From Cyanophora paradoxa (Eukaryota > Glaucocystophyceae > Cyanophorales > Cyanophoraceae): DNA of 64,000 nucleotides. This document shows, in pieces, positions 33,901 to 49,260 of this stretch (position 1 is the first letter of the stretch; every line of letters begins with the position of its first letter). The position numbers were made by a program, and so were the translations under genes. The stretch lies in contig QPMI01000579.1 of the NCBI GenBank assembly GCA_004431415.1, forward strand, positions 124,001 to 188,000. The letters are read 5' to 3'. The notes under the pieces were generated by a model, which was given only the letters and a program-made list of their open reading frames with translations, had not been told where the DNA came from and did not search any database.

Positions 33901-36900
33901 TTCCAGTCGCTCGTTGGATTGAAGCCGGGTAGCTGGACACCGTTCATGATGATCTTGCCGTCCCGCCACATTTTCAGCGACGCATAACGCTCGGTCCTGC
34001 CGTACCACGTTCTCCGAACGATGTCGCTCTGGACACGGATGCGGATGTTCATCCACTTGCCGGCAGCCGGCCGGACTCCTCCCCAGGCAAAGCCGCGGTA
34101 GCGCTCGGCCGGGTAGTAAGCGTAAATGTAGTCCCAAATCGTCATCCAAGAGATGCTCAGGCCGTTACCAGCCGCGTTGAGATTCGCGAGCCACCACCTA
34201 CGCGTGCTCAAATAGCGGTTGATGTTCGCACAGGGGGTGAGGGTCGAACCAGTTCCACGAGAATTTCATCTGAGCATCGATGCTGGGTTCGAGCGAGATT
34301 CCGGGTCCGTCTGCAATTTCGATTTCAGCTTCAGCCTGTTCCAAGGAAGCGGGAAGAGGCTGTCTACCACTTACATGCAAATACAACACCCTTGCCACGC
34401 CCGACAACGCGCATCTTGAACGAAACTAGCGGGAAACAAAGTTCGATTGCGAAAGCTGCGAAAATGGCGCGGCGAGTTGCAGACCTTCGAAAGAGCGTGG
34501 CTTCACCGGCGGGCTGACGACGAACCATCCCTGCTGCTTCTCCTTAAACTCCGTAAGGCGGAGCGATCCGTTGACGACCTTTGCTGAGCCGAACATCGAC
34601 GAGCGGTAGTAGCGGGAAAGCCACTCCACGCTCGGACTGCTCGTGTTGAAGTCGGCTTCGTACAAGACGCGAGTTGAGGAGATGCCGAGGGTGAAGTTGA
34701 AACTGGGAGGCGCATCGCTCGAGCGGTTCAGCGGGAGGATCTCGGAGACGAGGCCCCTGTAGAAGCCGCCTACGGTGATCTCCAGGGCGCGGCCCTCCCC
34801 GTTGGTGGGCACGTTGTCCAGCCGCGGCTCGAAGGAGCACATCATCGCCGACCGCGGCACGTCCATCGACGCCGCGGCCTGCAGCGAGATCCGGGAGGCG
34901 GACCAGCCGCGGAGCCCGCAAGTGAGGACGCTCGTCTCGTCCGCTTCGCAGGGAGTGAGCGGCAGAAGTACACAATCGCAAAGAGGGAGACGCACCTCCC
35001 TGGCCGACAGACGTCGCCACAAAGGCTGTGTTGTTGTAGAGAACGGAGAAGGGCCCTTCGCGGCACGACGCTGCAGCCTTAATGTCCGTATTCAGGTAGC
35101 GGTCGCCGCTTTTGACGCTCATGTTCGAAAGCGCGACTCCACCGTACCACCACCAGGGCGCGAAAGCGGACCAAGAGAATGTCCAGTCGGAGCGCGGGCT
35201 CCAGTCCTTCAGTTCAGCCCAGAGGGCGTCGATGCCGGACACAGAGACGTAGAGCCGCGCTCCCGTCCGATCCGTCTCGTGCGGCATGACCGACACCGTC
35301 ACTTTGGCGTCCCTCCAGCCGCGGTACGAGTACGCCCAGAAGCTCCAGTGGACATAGCCCCACCTCCACTGGTACCACCGATCCCGCGGTCCCCGGTACG
35401 CCATCGCCACCCAGTAGCTGCAAACCGGCGGCATCGTTGATCGAACTCGAGCTTTTGAGCGTCGATCAAAATTACCTTCGGAACTGTATGAGAAGCTCGT
35501 AGGATCCGTCAATGGACCCTGCCCCCCACGACCACCAATCGGTCACCGGATCCATAGAGGAGCCGCGCGGGAGCCCACTTCCATATCTGCGCCCGACCAG
35601 TGAATGCCAGCAGGGCCATAACCAAACAAATTGCAGCAAAGCGCAAGCGAACCTGAACGTAAAGCCATCGTACCAACTTGAGCTTGTCACGGTCTGGGTC
35701 ACAGTGAAATACGTGACCGCCCGTGGGGCCTCTACGATGAGCATGCCCGCTTGGCCAGAGAGCGCCTCCTCTGAGGTCTTCGGCAGGGTCGCAAGGTAGA
35801 GGTACCCATTTTCAATGCGGGCGGAGCCGGCCATGGATGCGCCAAACGGCACTGGATAGGAGCTGTTGAAGGCCGACGCAAACACTTGGTTGCTGAGAGC
35901 GACCAGGAACTCGTACGTGCTCCCGAAGCCTCCGAAGGCTCTCACGTGGCCCACTAGCGAGCTGTTCATGCGGAATGCGAGCGCGTCGGAGTCAATCACG
36001 ACGGGAGCATTCGACGCGTCCCTGATCCTCAGAGTGCAAAGCGCGGTCTGCTCGGTGAACGCGCCGGGGTCGACAGGACTGCACGAGACTGAGGACTGAC
36101 TTCTGTCTGGCGTGCCGGTAGGGACCGTGTAGTTGGCCAGCGTCGTTGCTGTGCGAGATTGCCCACTCCTGACCTCGATGCTGCCTTGCCCGATGTCTGC
36201 TGCATCGTATGAGTAGAAGGTGATATCGTCAATTGCGTGCTCCGTGGCGGGTACGCTCCGCGCGTAGTAGTAGAAATAATACCACCTGCGCGGAGAAGGT
36301 CAGTCTGGTAGAACGCTATCGCTTCTTGATATATTCGGCAAAGGTGCAGACCACCACCTGCCGAATGATTAAGAAGGCTACTAATGACATCGATGGAAGC
36401 ACATACCAGTAATAATGGTTTGCGCGGAAGCCTGTCGATGCGCCCCACAGTAGAATCGAGTCGGCAGGTGGCTGCAGGCAACAGCAATCGGATGAGCATG
36501 CCGAGGGCAAATAGAATTGGAAGGAAGCGCAAAGGGCGCACATTCCACCAGTAGAGGGGGTAGTTCTGCAAAATGGTGCGGTCGTCCAGCACGACGGTGA
36601 TTGCGGCCGTCTCGCGGTAGAACGAGCCGTAGCGCCAGTACGGTCTGTACCAGATGTACGGCGTGACGGATATCGTGATCGTGTGCCACTTGGCGGGGGC
36701 GTTGGGCGGCTCGTAGGTCGAGTACCACGACCAGGCCCACTGCGGCCAACGGGGCCACTTTGCGTGCATGCGGTTGAAGACTCGCACGTAAGTCCAGCCA
36801 TTAGCGCGGATCAGCACGCTCAAGCCGTCACCTGATTACGCAGGCTCGTTCTGAAAGCACTCTAATGAAAATGTTTGCAGAAAACCGGACGCACCGGCCG

Positions 36901-39900
36901 CGCTGAGAGGATGGTCCCACCACTGGTCCCAGATAAGCGGGTCGTTGGGCGTGGTGCCAACGGTCATGTTTGAGCCCTGCAAGGAGAACCCTCTCAGCTC
37001 GTTTTTGCGCGCAGCTAGCGAAAATGGTGCAAGCAGCGAGACGCACGTAGCTGAACGAGATGCCGTCGCCCTTGTCGGCCTTCAAGCGGTACCTGAAAGA
37101 AATAGTGAAGTACCTTGGGGAGCCCCCTGGGCGGACTGTGTACGTCCCAAGCGTGTTCGCGACCTCCGGCGTGAGCGCAAGGTACTTGCCAGTCCCGTTT
37201 ATGCGTGCGGCTCCGCCTAGGGCGGAACGGTACTTCAAGCCGCGCAGAGTGGTTGCCGGATCCGCGCTGAAGTCTTCTTCAAACAGGACACGACTCGGCT
37301 TGGGTCGGATCGAGAACTTGAACGACCCATCACCGAGGGCCTGCAGATCGGACGTAACGCGACCCTGAAGGCTGCCGTTGATTCGCAGGAATAGCGTGCC
37401 GGGGTCGACGACGAGCGGGACCCCCATGTAGCGCGGCGTAAACGTGCAGTCCACTGACGAGTCGGCGGGAACCGCGCCCGTGCTGACGGACCACGGCGCC
37501 GTATGCGCGCACTGGAGCCCGCTGGTCGACGCATCGCCGTTCGTCACCACGACCGTCTTCGACGCCAGAAGCTGAGTGAAGGATCCGAATCCTGAGTACA
37601 CTCCGATGGTGCCGCTGCCGACGGGCGCGTCCCAGTTGTCGTTGCTGCGGATGAGCAGGTCGTCCACGCCCCACTCGGTGCCGTACCAGAGGCTGTCCGC
37701 CTCCAGACTGAACCGCCAGGTCGGCTTCGGCTCCCACGTCCTGAATTCGGCCCAGATGCGCGTTGTGCCGTCCTGCTCGGCAGTAAGCAGCAACTTCGAA
37801 TTCGGCACTGTGGAGAGAAATTTCCAGAGCGATCAAGGAATCAAGTGCACCTGCTTCACGTGCAGAGTTGTCTTGCCAGCGGGACCGTACGGGTGCGGTA
37901 CGATGTGGATCTCGATGTTGGACCATCGGTCTGGCATGTACGAGAGCCAGCTTGAGCTGACATACATGTGGTACTTGTAGACTGGGTCTGCATAAAAGAT
38001 ACTTCAGCACACTGAATTGAGCTCGGAGATGGAAGTAGAAATTGCACACCGTACAGCCAAGCTATTACGTAACCGCTACAAGCGCAACAGACTAGTGTTA
38101 GAGCAACAAGACGAGACGCACGAGAAAACGGCGTCGGCACATGTGCACCATCCGAATCGAACGAGCAGCGACTCTGGCCCTTGAATGTAGTTCCCGCCGC
38201 CGTACCACCACTCGATGTTCTCGATGCCCTTGTTGGGGCTGGTGCCGGCGCCGTAACGGAAGCTCATCCCGTAGGAGCACCACCATGCCCACGAGGAGTC
38301 GGTCCGCATCTTCCAGGACGCCGAAAAGTGCCGCGGCGCCTTGGGAACCTATTTTACGAACGCGATCGGCGAGCGAATTTTCGTGAGATGTGGGAAGCGG
38401 TGAACAGTCTTTGATAAATACCTGAAGATGGAAAATTCCTGCTGCATCGGTGGAAGAAGAGCGCGGGGTGAGGGCGAGGTATCCGTCGCGGATCAACGCC
38501 ATCCCCACGAGCATTCCCATGCTCGACTTGGCGTAGTTCGAGTCGAAGTCTTCGAAGTATATTGTTCGCGTAGGAATGAACGAGAAGACAAAGCTGGAGC
38601 CGAAGCCTGAAAGCAAAGTTTACGTCTATTTTTGACAACTTCATTGCCACGCTGCCAAGAGGCGCACCTCCAAAAGAGGTTGTGATGGCGTTAAGGGTTC
38701 CGTTTATGAAGACGTTGATCGAGTCGGCGTCAATTGGAATAGGATCAGCACCGCGTCGTGGCACGAACGTGCACGAGACCTCTGTGTCCGTCCCGGCCGC
38801 CAGGACGTATTGCGCGCAGTCAAGCGTACCGTTGTTGGGAGCTGCAACCGCGGACATGTCAGCTTCAGTTGCGAGCTCAAAAAAATCTTTCGAACTCTAA
38901 AATCGTGCGCCAGCAATCGAAACGCACCGAGGGGCGAGAACTGATAGCGAGCGAGAACGTTGACGGACGGATTCCCGCGGCTTATCGCGATCTGGCCGCC
39001 GCCGATCTCGTAGTCGTCGTACCTGCAAGCTCATGTCAAATGCAATTGCGAGCAGGTGCACACAGGTCTCGCTGCTGTGTACGCACGAAATGATCTCAAC
39101 GTTGTCGAGTTCGTGGTAAGAGGGCTCGCTCCGCCACCACCAAGTGGGAACGCCAGCAGCAGCTGCAGCGGTCCAGACGAACACGGACGAAGATGCGGGC
39201 TCCCAGTCGTAGATAGGCATGTACCAGCTTAGTAAATCATGAGAATTAGGTAAACGTTTAATCTCATGATCATTATCCATACAATCAATTTGGAGGCTTA
39301 CACTGCGGGGTAGCCGTCGACCGTGACTGTGAGGAGCGCGTCACGACGGGTCCGCCAGTACCAGCGTATGTTCGGCTGCACTTGAATGGAAACATTGTGC
39401 CAGACTGTTGCAGCGTCGCTGCGCCAATAGAAAGGCACCCAGCCCCAGCCGTACTGCGGCCGTGGAGTTGTAGGGCTGTATGGAGACTCCGAGTGCAGCG
39501 AGACGCGAATGTAGGAGTATCCCCTGGCTCGGAAGAGGATCGAGAGGCCAGCACCGGCCGACGTAAACCGGTGCTCCCAGAAGTTGTCCCACATGGCCCA
39601 GTGGTCGGGGCCCATGCCGACCGACATGTTCGACCCGTAATGGAACGCGAACCCGTCGCCCTTGCGGTAGTCCATCCGGAAGCGGAAGTTGGCAGCAAAG
39701 TAGCGAGGCGCGTGCGCAGTCTTCACCTGCGGTGCGCGTATTAGCTAAGTAGTTTGTTCGAAAATCGAAACATTTCGAACCGCATAGACGCCGTCCGCAT
39801 CCGACACAGGCGGTGTGAGGACAAGGTACTGTCCAGTCGAATTTACGTATGCGGCGCCGGTCAGAGATGCACGAGATTGGAGCCCCAGAGATTCAGTCGG

Positions 39901-42900
39901 CCTGGAGCCTTGAGCAGGAGTGCCGTCGAAGCTCTCATAAAACAGAGTGCGGCTTGGTTTGGTCTGCGCGGCGCATTTTCTCTCGGTAAATCGTAGCGGA
40001 CGCGGACGCTGAAAAGAAGCGGCTTACAAGAATCGTGAAAGCGAATTTCCCATCCTCAACAGGGGCGATGTCTGCGATTACCGATCCACGTAAGCTTCCG
40101 CTCGCGTCGACGAAAAGCTCTGCCGTCTTCGTTGCAATCGGCTCTCCCCGCAGAAGCGGCGTAAACGTGCATCTCCACTGGTTTGCAGAGGGTCCGGAGC
40201 CCTCAAAGGTAGACCAGGCCTGCAGTGGGAGATGCTTACTAAGCTGAAAAAGAAGCGATGTGCATCGCACAGAAAGACGTGACAAGACGTGTGCGCACCC
40301 CCGGAACAGAGCAGTTCACGTAGGAGGTGTTGTCCGGAGCCATGATCTCGATGGCGGAGGACGCGAGGGTGACGTTGCCGTTGAGGAGGGCTGTGATGGC
40401 GCCCGCGCCCGAGTTCAGGAGGAGGCTGGAGGCCACGTCGCTGTAGCTTTCGATCGAGACGTCGTCGATCTGCACATTCGAGTCGTAGTAGAGCGACTCG
40501 CCCCAGAAGCTGAACCGGTGGTTCGCGGTCACCATGAAGTTTGGGATGGTCTGCGAGAAGTACGTCACTCCGTCGACCTGCAGGCGTGCGTGCGGCCGCT
40601 AAACGTTAGCCAGGCGAGACCAAGGAGCTCGAGGCATGAAAGGACGGCGCGCCTTCACAATCAGCCGCGTCCTCGTCGGCAGATACATGTCCGGCACGCA
40701 GTGGATTTGCACGCCTCGCCACGTGCCCTTTGGGAACGAGCTGTAGATGTACCCCGCGCCGATCCAGGACTTGCTGGGCGCGTAGACGAATATGTAGCCT
40801 CCCGAAGGCCAAAGGGCTATCTTGACCGAGAAGGAGGCGCCGGGGATGTTCATGACGCCCCAACCGGACTCCAACTGCATGACGCTCTCCACGTTGGAGC
40901 TGAGCGACACGGACGGGCCAAAGCTGACGCCGGCGCCCGCCCAGAAGTAGTGCGGGTAGATCGATCGGGCGACGCGCAGCTTGAAGTCAACCCTGAACGA
41001 GCGCGAAAGGCGCGGCGGGTCGACGACGAACAGACCGATTTTCCACGAGCCAGCACCGATTCGCGTGAGGGACAGCGAGCCATCCTCGACCTTCGCGAAA
41101 TCGGAGAAGGCCGTGCGGTGGCTCGTGACGCCCTCGGGGCCGGAGAAGTCCTCCTCGAAAAGCTTGTGAGAGGGCCGGTACAGGAACTCGAAGCGGCGCC
41201 CGATGCCGCCGAACTCTGTGACGGTTCCGACGAGCGAGCCGGACAGGCCGATACTGCACGTTTGCCGCTCGTCAGTGCAGACATCAACAGGGCGTAAAAA
41301 CAAACCGGAACGCACAAAATGGCATCTCCGCTGATGGCTTCGCCGCTTTCAAGCAGGAGCGAACAACGGACGTCCCGGAGTGCGTAGCTCATGAGCTGCG
41401 TCGCGTCGCACTCCATTTTCATGGCGGCTGAGAATTCCGAACAACGAATCACGCATTCGATTGAAAAACTGCGTATCGAAACGATGAAGACGCACCGCCA
41501 TCCGGTGCAATTGCGGCCGAGCCGCGCGGGAAGGGCGAATTTCGCGATCCGGTGAACGCATCGAGGCTAGTTGCGACAGCGCTGGATGTGCTCGACCCAA
41601 GCGACTCGACCAGAATTGACCGCACGGCGAACAAGCCGAAATCCGGCGCGTCGCCGTTTGAGGCCCAAAGCAGGAACTGGTACTTCGAGCTGGCACTCCA
41701 CGTGCCGATGAACGTGTTGTCGTACAGGGGCTTGCCCCCGAAGGTAGCCGACAGGGTCGCGTAGCGCTCTTTCCTGTAGCTCGCGTACCACAGATAGGAG
41801 TCGACGGTAATCACGAGTTCGCGCCACGCCGGTGCAGGGCCGCGTCCCTGCGGATCGTACGCGTAGCCGAAGACGCGGTGATAGCCTCCTGCGCCGAGCG
41901 AGAGTTACTTCCATATCCTCTACTGCTCGCAGACGACGCGCTCGGGCGCTAACCGTAGTACATAGAGTTCGAGGCAAACGCGTAAACTGTTCGAAACTCG
42001 TTAGACGTTCTCAAAGACAATCCGTAAAAAGAAGTGAAAGTAAAGTACGGTAGGGGCCCTGGCGGTAGAGGAAAATAGACAGTCCGTACAGTGCTCGCAT
42101 GGGGACGCGATAATACCAGTAGGAGTCGACGTGGAAGTAAGGCTGCTCGGCGGGGCGATCGGACGGGACGTTGGAGCCGTACGAGATGCCCAGGCCCTGC
42201 CCGTCGCCAATGGACACTTTGAGCGACATGCGGAAGAACCCGGGGGTCGTCGATCCCGAAAACGTGAAGTGCCCAGCTTCCTGCGGCAGCGAGCAGAGGC
42301 AAAGCGAGCCGTTCTGCAGGGACGCCGACCCGCCGAGGACGCTTCGGTGCGAGTCGATGCGCCCGGAGGCGAAGTCCTGCTCGTACACGACGCGGCGGCC
42401 GGCGGGGCGGACGGTGGCGTGCCAGTCGTACGTGTTGGGGACGCGCTGGAAGGCGGACATGGAGCCGACGAGGGTGCCCGAGGCGACGAAGAAGAGCTTG
42501 GTGGCGTCGGCGTCCTCCGAGGGAATGTACGCGATCGAGGGCGAGAGAACGCAGGCCGAGTCGAAGGGCGCCTCGCCGAGCACCGCGGACCACGAGCGGC
42601 CGGAGCAGGCCATCGTCGTCGTCTCGTCCATGTCGCCGTACGCGAGCGGCCGCGAGATGATCGGGTCGTCGTTCAACATAACCTGCACGTACCCCGAGGC
42701 GCTGTCGGGGGGCAGCGTGTCCAGCGAAGAGATAACCAAGTCGTCGACCGCAAACTCGCAGTCGGCCGAAAAGGTCTGCATGCGCATGATCATACTCTAT
42801 TCTTTATCAAAATAACAGGAGAGATGCAAAGCGCACCTCGGCGAAAAGAGAGTAGACGTTAGGCGGGTTCATGGGCCAGTTCTTTATTGTGTGCACGAGA

Positions 42901-45900
42901 ATGACCACGTTATTTATCAAGATTCGCAGCTCGGCATCCGTCGACGCGAACGTTGGCATCACCTGTATGTTCACGGTTCGCCACTTACCCAGCGTCCGCA
43001 GGTCCGCCCCCCGCGCCGTGATGTACGTGGGCCCCGCTCCGTACACGTAGACGGCCCAGTACGCGCTGCATGGCTCTCTCGGTCAGCTGGGGATAAGCAC
43101 ATTCACCTCGTTTGTTCTGCTTACAGCGAGAACCGAATGGTGAGCAAGGAAGCCGTAGAGTAGCCACTGTAGCCCCAGATCCAGCTGCGCCAAGCTTGCT
43201 CAGGCAACTGTTTTAAAGTACGGCCCGAAAATCTGCACAATCTCGTCCAGGCACCTGTATTGCAGAACGTCCGTTCCAGCTCCGAGCGGTATACCGCCCA
43301 CCGCGAATGACAACCCATACCCTTCCCACGAGTCGGGGCTCGGAGTGGAGCGGTACCGGAACTGCGCTGAGAAGAAGCGCGCTCTGCTTGGCGTCTGCGC
43401 GGTAAAGATGCCGGCCTTGTTCGTCCCGAGTCCCCGAGGGGTGAGGATCAGCATGCCGTTCTCTATGCGCGCGTGAGTGCCGTAGGCCGCCCGATGGTTT
43501 TCGAACTGGTCGCTGTCGAAAGAAGCGGCAAAGATGGTTGTCCCAAACTTCAGGGAGAACGTCCACTCATTGCCCCAGCCTCCTATCTCGCCCATCCTAC
43601 AGTATAGTTAGCATCGTAAAAGAGCTGTAATGGGATTTCGGGACATCGCGCCTTCCAACGAGCGTGTTGGTGAAGCGAAGGCGAAGAGCCGTTGAAGCGT
43701 CGGCGGAGATCGGGATCAGAGACTCGCGAGGGCAGCTCGCGGCTACGGGGGCTTTGGAACGCGCCGTCAGCGAGACAAAACGTGCAGCGTGCAGCTTGGA
43801 GCTTCAACGGCGCACCTCGAATGCCCAGTACCTCAGCGTACAGAGCGAGGATAGATGTGGTCGATGCTGCCGCGTAGACTCGAACGGTAAGGAGATTGCG
43901 GGACATGCCCAGAGATGCCACTTCCAACGCGGAGAAAGCGAACGAAGAGAACACGCCAGCTCCAATTGACTGTGTGCAACAGTAAGAGTGCGTTCGCAAA
44001 TGTTGAACCATGATAGAGTCGAACACGTGCACACCGTAGGCTTAGAGAGACGGCCAGAAGCGAAAATTGAAAGGCCGTTGACGAGGATGTCGTCGACTCG
44101 CTGCTGGGCGAGGACCGAAATGTTCACGTAGGCGGACGACTGCAGCAGGCCAGACAAGTCGATCGCAGTCGTGAAGTCTACGTTCCCTGCCTGTGAAGCC
44201 TGCTCGGAGATCGCAGTCAAAGGCAATGCATGATGACATGAAGGCAAAAGAAGGCAAAATGCTTCTGACGCACAACACCAGACGAAGATTGAGAGATGTA
44301 GTAAAGCCGGGGGTTGTACGATGTCAGTCTAGACGCCCTGGCGTGCACAGATTGGTTCACAAGCGCGTAAAGAAATCTTTACACGAAACATGAAGACGAA
44401 TGCAAACCCAGCCGAGTAGAGTGAGTCGATACCAACGAAAGCTGGCGCAGGTGATGCGCTGGCCCCCGTCCAGAGGCCCGTCCAGTTGAAAGCCGCATCC
44501 TTGTACTGACCGGAGCTTGTCGGTGTGCCGCCGTTGTTTGGATCAAGCGCCCAACCTACGTGCTGACGTCACGCGAATCCAAGTTTGACAGCAAATGAGA
44601 CTTCAAAATGCATCAATACCAGTTCCGTAGCGATTGACAACCTCTGCACGCGCCCCCAGCGCTCCGCTTAAAGGATCGCACGCTGGGGAGCGCGAGAATG
44701 ATTTGATGAGATGCACAGCACGCGGCAAGAAGTGCACGTTAGAAGATTTACCGGATAGCGTCAGATGACAGTCTATCGTGAGATTCGAGATAGTCTTTGA
44801 GCGCGGAGTGCAGCTTATTGTCGATGAAGCATCCGGAACTGACCCGCGTCCGCGATCAGAGAGAGACAGAAACAAAGAAACAAGACGGTATTCTGCAGAA
44901 GCGCGTCGCACCGACGGGGATGCGCGGTAAGATTTTGCCGCCAACCTCGACGTACACAGCAAGCATGGAGGGATTCCAGCCACCGAAGTTCGAATTCCAA
45001 GTTCGGATTGTCAGCGTATTAGTTCCCATGGCGAGGTTGTCTACATCTTCCGCGGTGAACTCCAGCTTTGCCAGCGCTTTGCCGCCCATGCTCGCCCCCT
45101 CCGGACGAGGAAGGGCGCCCGAATTGAAGATTGAGACGCCGTTCACAGAAATGTCGTCCACGAGGTCATCCGCGAGGAACTGCAGCTGGACATACGCCGT
45201 CTCGCGCGGCAGGCCTGCAACAAGAATCAATCTAGCTTAGCTTGCGTATATACTTCGTTCAATTTCATATCAACTTGCCGGTGAGGTCGATTGTCGTTGA
45301 GTACTCAACAAGACCATGTGGAGGAGACTGAGCAGTGATGAAATTAAGTGATCGAATGAACGGAATGCTAATTACGAGGCACGCACAATTCCGTTCGCGT
45401 ACGGTGCGATCCATGACAAAGGCGTTTCGAAGCGCCCGTACGCGTTGTAATGTAGACTGCGAGCTGTGTGAGTCGCGGAACTCGAGACTTGGGCGGGTCA
45501 CCCACAGCAGCCCGGACGCAGGAAGAACGTAGGCTTGAGTGCTGTAGGTCCCGGTCCACGACGTCCTGAAAGTCCAGGTGTTGTCGCGGACTGGATTTGT
45601 TGCGGTCTTGCTCCATCCGCTTCCCCATCTCCTTGCAACCGTGCTGTTCAAAGATCCTGAAACAGATTGATGCGTGAGATCTTCGGCCTAAACGCCGGCG
45701 ACATCAGCGCACCCGTGAAGCGGCTGAATGGAGAAAAGGTTGCAAGAACCGGAGCGGCCGCCTCAGGCCCATTAACTGCTGTGATCGACCCTCTTGACAA
45801 TGTCCTGGCGGTGTAGCTGTGAACTGCCGCGTCCGCAATTGCGAACTCTGAGAAGTGCTGTGCGCTGGTCGATGCTGCCAGAGCATAGGACCATGAGCGA

Positions 45901-48900
45901 TCAGGCACGAAGTTGTTGAGAGTTACGTCTTGGACACGCTTTACGCCATCCACAATCACTGTCAACGAAGCAGTCGTCCGGTGCGCGCCACTCTGCGCGA
46001 GGCGCAAGTTGTCGCATTCAATGATTAATAAATAGAACGATATGGTGGGAAAATTTGGACACTACGCCCGCGCTTACCCAGTACGATGGGCCGAGCTCAA
46101 TCACACAATTCTGCCATCTGCCAGTGAAGAGTCCGTAGACGTAGACGCGCGATTGGAGGCGCTGGCGCGGCCAGCGAATGTCAATGTAGCCGCCGTTTGC
46201 GTCCGACCCGAGGCATCTTCCGACAAATTGAATAGATAGACCAGTTCCAACAACGAAAAGCGAGTCCGTGAAGTCAGCGAACGCGAAGTCTTTGCGCGAG
46301 ACGGTTGTCGGGATCTCTCCGCCAAAGCTGAAAACAAGTTGGTCGCCCTGGCACTTGGACCTCGTGCTGTTAGCCACCGCGCGGAACTGGAACCGGAACT
46401 GCGAGAAGCTTGGCAGCGCTGGCGGCTTAATCACATAGAAGCCAAGCTCGTTTGGCTCGGGCGCAGTAAGACGGAGGTAGCTCCTTTCAGCAGAGGTCAC
46501 AAGTGCCGCCGAGCCGGCCAAATATCCGCTGGAGCTTCCCAGCTGTGCGACAGATTGCGGCACAGTGAAGTTGCGTGCAAACAGCGTTCGCTGCCTTGCC
46601 AGCAACCTGAAGGTGCCGCGCAAACCGCTCGAGTCGAAGTTCATTGCCGAGGCCGGTCCGGCCAACGACCCGCCAAGCTGCAGCGCAAGGTTGGAGCCGT
46701 CCACTTTGAAAGAGTCTCCATCAACGCGCGGATGCAGTTCGCAGTCGAACTCGAACGCAGGAGCCGGCTTTGCCGTCTGAATGTCGGTGGAGACAGCGTA
46801 CGGCCCGACGGTGGCATCGCATTCCATGCGCGACGTGTCGTCACCTGTCATTGCGGAAGATTGAGTAGATTCATGGGATGTTGAAATTTATTTCATAGAG
46901 GAAATCAAACCATCTAAAAAGTAGAATTGAGTGGCGGCGACGGGGCCAAGACCGGTGACGTTCATGTAGATCAGACCGGACCCAGCGAGCGGCGTATCCC
47001 ACGCGTCGATCTGGAGCTCCTGGATCGCGATGTCGCCGGTGACGCCTGCCAGCGAGTCGCCCCAGAACAGCATCTTCCACGAGTTGTCCGGGTTGAAGTT
47101 CGCGATCGGAGCCTCGTCGATCGATGTGACGTTGTTGATCTTGACCGTGACGAGTGCGTTGGCAGACGAGTCGGGGTCCTCCCGCACGTGGATGGCCAGC
47201 GTCTGCCATGTCCGCCCCGTCGTCGACGTCTTGGCGTAGCCGTGACGGATGTACGAGGTGCGATCAATCACCGAGGCACTTTGGCCCGCGTAGGATTGCA
47301 GGCGGACGTTCAGCCGGTTCTGCGACAAGCTCGAGAGACCCCACCAGGGGGCGTAAAAATTGCTGCGCGTCACGAGAGCAGTGGACGCCGGTCCGTAAGA
47401 GAAGCCGAGACCTGTCCCGAGGACCTTCTCTGTGACGCAAAAACCATGATGCATTCAGCCGCGCGCCATGCATATGGTTACGACTGGAACGCAAATCGAT
47501 GTCCGCGCACCGGGCGTGTTGCAGCAGATTCGGAACTTTGCATAAACGCTGCAATGCGCAAATAAGTAATTTAATCGCCCATGAAAACGGATGGGTTCTG
47601 AAAGCACCTGAAGAACCTCGGGCTTCTGGGCAAATCTACAATGAAGGCCCCCAGACTGTTTTCAACCCCGTTCGGATGAAGCTGCAGGTACCCCGGTGCG
47701 GTTGAAGCAAGTCCAGCAAGGAAAGTGCGATAGGGGTGGGGGCTGGTTCCATCGAAATTTGAGTACCAAAGCGTCCGTCCAGGCTGGAAGGAATGCGTAA
47801 GTGCGAGTGCAGAATCGACGGCGAATACATGCAAAACTCAAACCTTGAAAGTAACAACGAAACCGACGTTCCACGAATCATCCAAGCCAGTCAGTTGTCC
47901 TGAGATTGTCGGAGCGAGCCAGATAGAAACGTTCGACCCATAAACCTGCAGACGATACATGTTTAATATCCGAGCTTAAGCGATCGTTGGAACAGGCCAG
48001 GTGTCGTTAGATGAAAATATGAAAGAAATCACGAACCGGGAACGCTACGCCATTCCGGACAACGGACACGTTGCAGATGGTCGATGCAGTGGGCGACGGC
48101 GCGACGATCGCAGGCGCGCAGGCGATCGTCGAGCTGTTCGATCGGACCACCGAGACGTAACGGAAGCCTAGTGGAAGGATGGCGGTTCCGAAACGCCCGC
48201 TCTGCAAAGCCACGTCAAAGAGGCCCGGAACGTTTTCGCGTCCATTCAGCTGAGCCGAGATTGCAGTTGAATTGATGAATGTAATCTGAACAGAAAACGT
48301 GAATATTGTTGCTAGAAGCGATATCTAATTTGCAGACCTTGGAAATGAGCGTCCCGCCGATGTAAAGAGAAAGAGAAGTGTCATTCAAAAAGTTTGTGCT
48401 GTGCACGTGCTGTCAAAATCGGCTGGACGAGAGCAGTGGAACGTATTCGCATACCCGGTGATCGTGACAGTGATTGCATTGCCCCAATTCGTCCGCCTTG
48501 GACTCACGTTGTCAATTGTGGCCTCTGTGCGCTGCGATCAAAGGAGGCGCAGACCATTGATTGTGAGAACGTACTTGGGTTGACAATGTAGAGTGTGGGG
48601 CAGACTTCGTTGATCTCGCTTCCGAATATGAGACGTACAGCGTACTTTCCTGGCGTCAGGCTTCGCGGCGGAAACACGCGGACGGCGCGGGAGCCCAGCC
48701 CGATGAACGTGATGTCGCTGCTCTCCGCCGCGGTCGAGTTGAAGAAGACCGAGCCGGCGTAGAGGTCCACGCCCTGTACTTGGATGAACCTGCCCCCGAC
48801 GGGGCCGTCGAAAGGGGCGAGGCCAGTGAGGCGCGGCTCGCCGACTGTGATCTCGGTCGAAGCAATGGACGTGCCGCGGTAAGCAACCTTCAGCGCTCCA

Positions 48901-49260
48901 GCGCCAAGAGGGATGTGCCCTTTCAAAAAAGTTAGAATAAAAGAATTGACGCTATGTGGTTTGTGGATAAGCCGCACAGTATTCTGTCGATTCTAATCTG
49001 AAGTCCGAAATGCCAACTTCGTCCGCATATCCATAAACAGCATTTGAACCAAAGAGGGCGAAGTTCCTGATCATGATCGAAGGAAAATAAGGACACAGGC
49101 AGTGACAGTCAGAATGCATAACCACTCAAGCAAAATTCACCAGTCGGCAGCAGGTTGCCAGGAAGGCAGGGGTATTGAAGGGACCAGTACTCGGCTGCGC
49201 CACGTGACACGAAGGAGAGCGCCTGCATCCTTTCCTGAATCGGGCAAGATCTCAACCTGG

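Noticed and set aside
36316-36823. Hydrophobic frames near 36350-36550 and 32690-32760 as membrane helices or starts
   Set aside because: They read through AT-richer introns between lectin-like exons and do not continue the module pattern.
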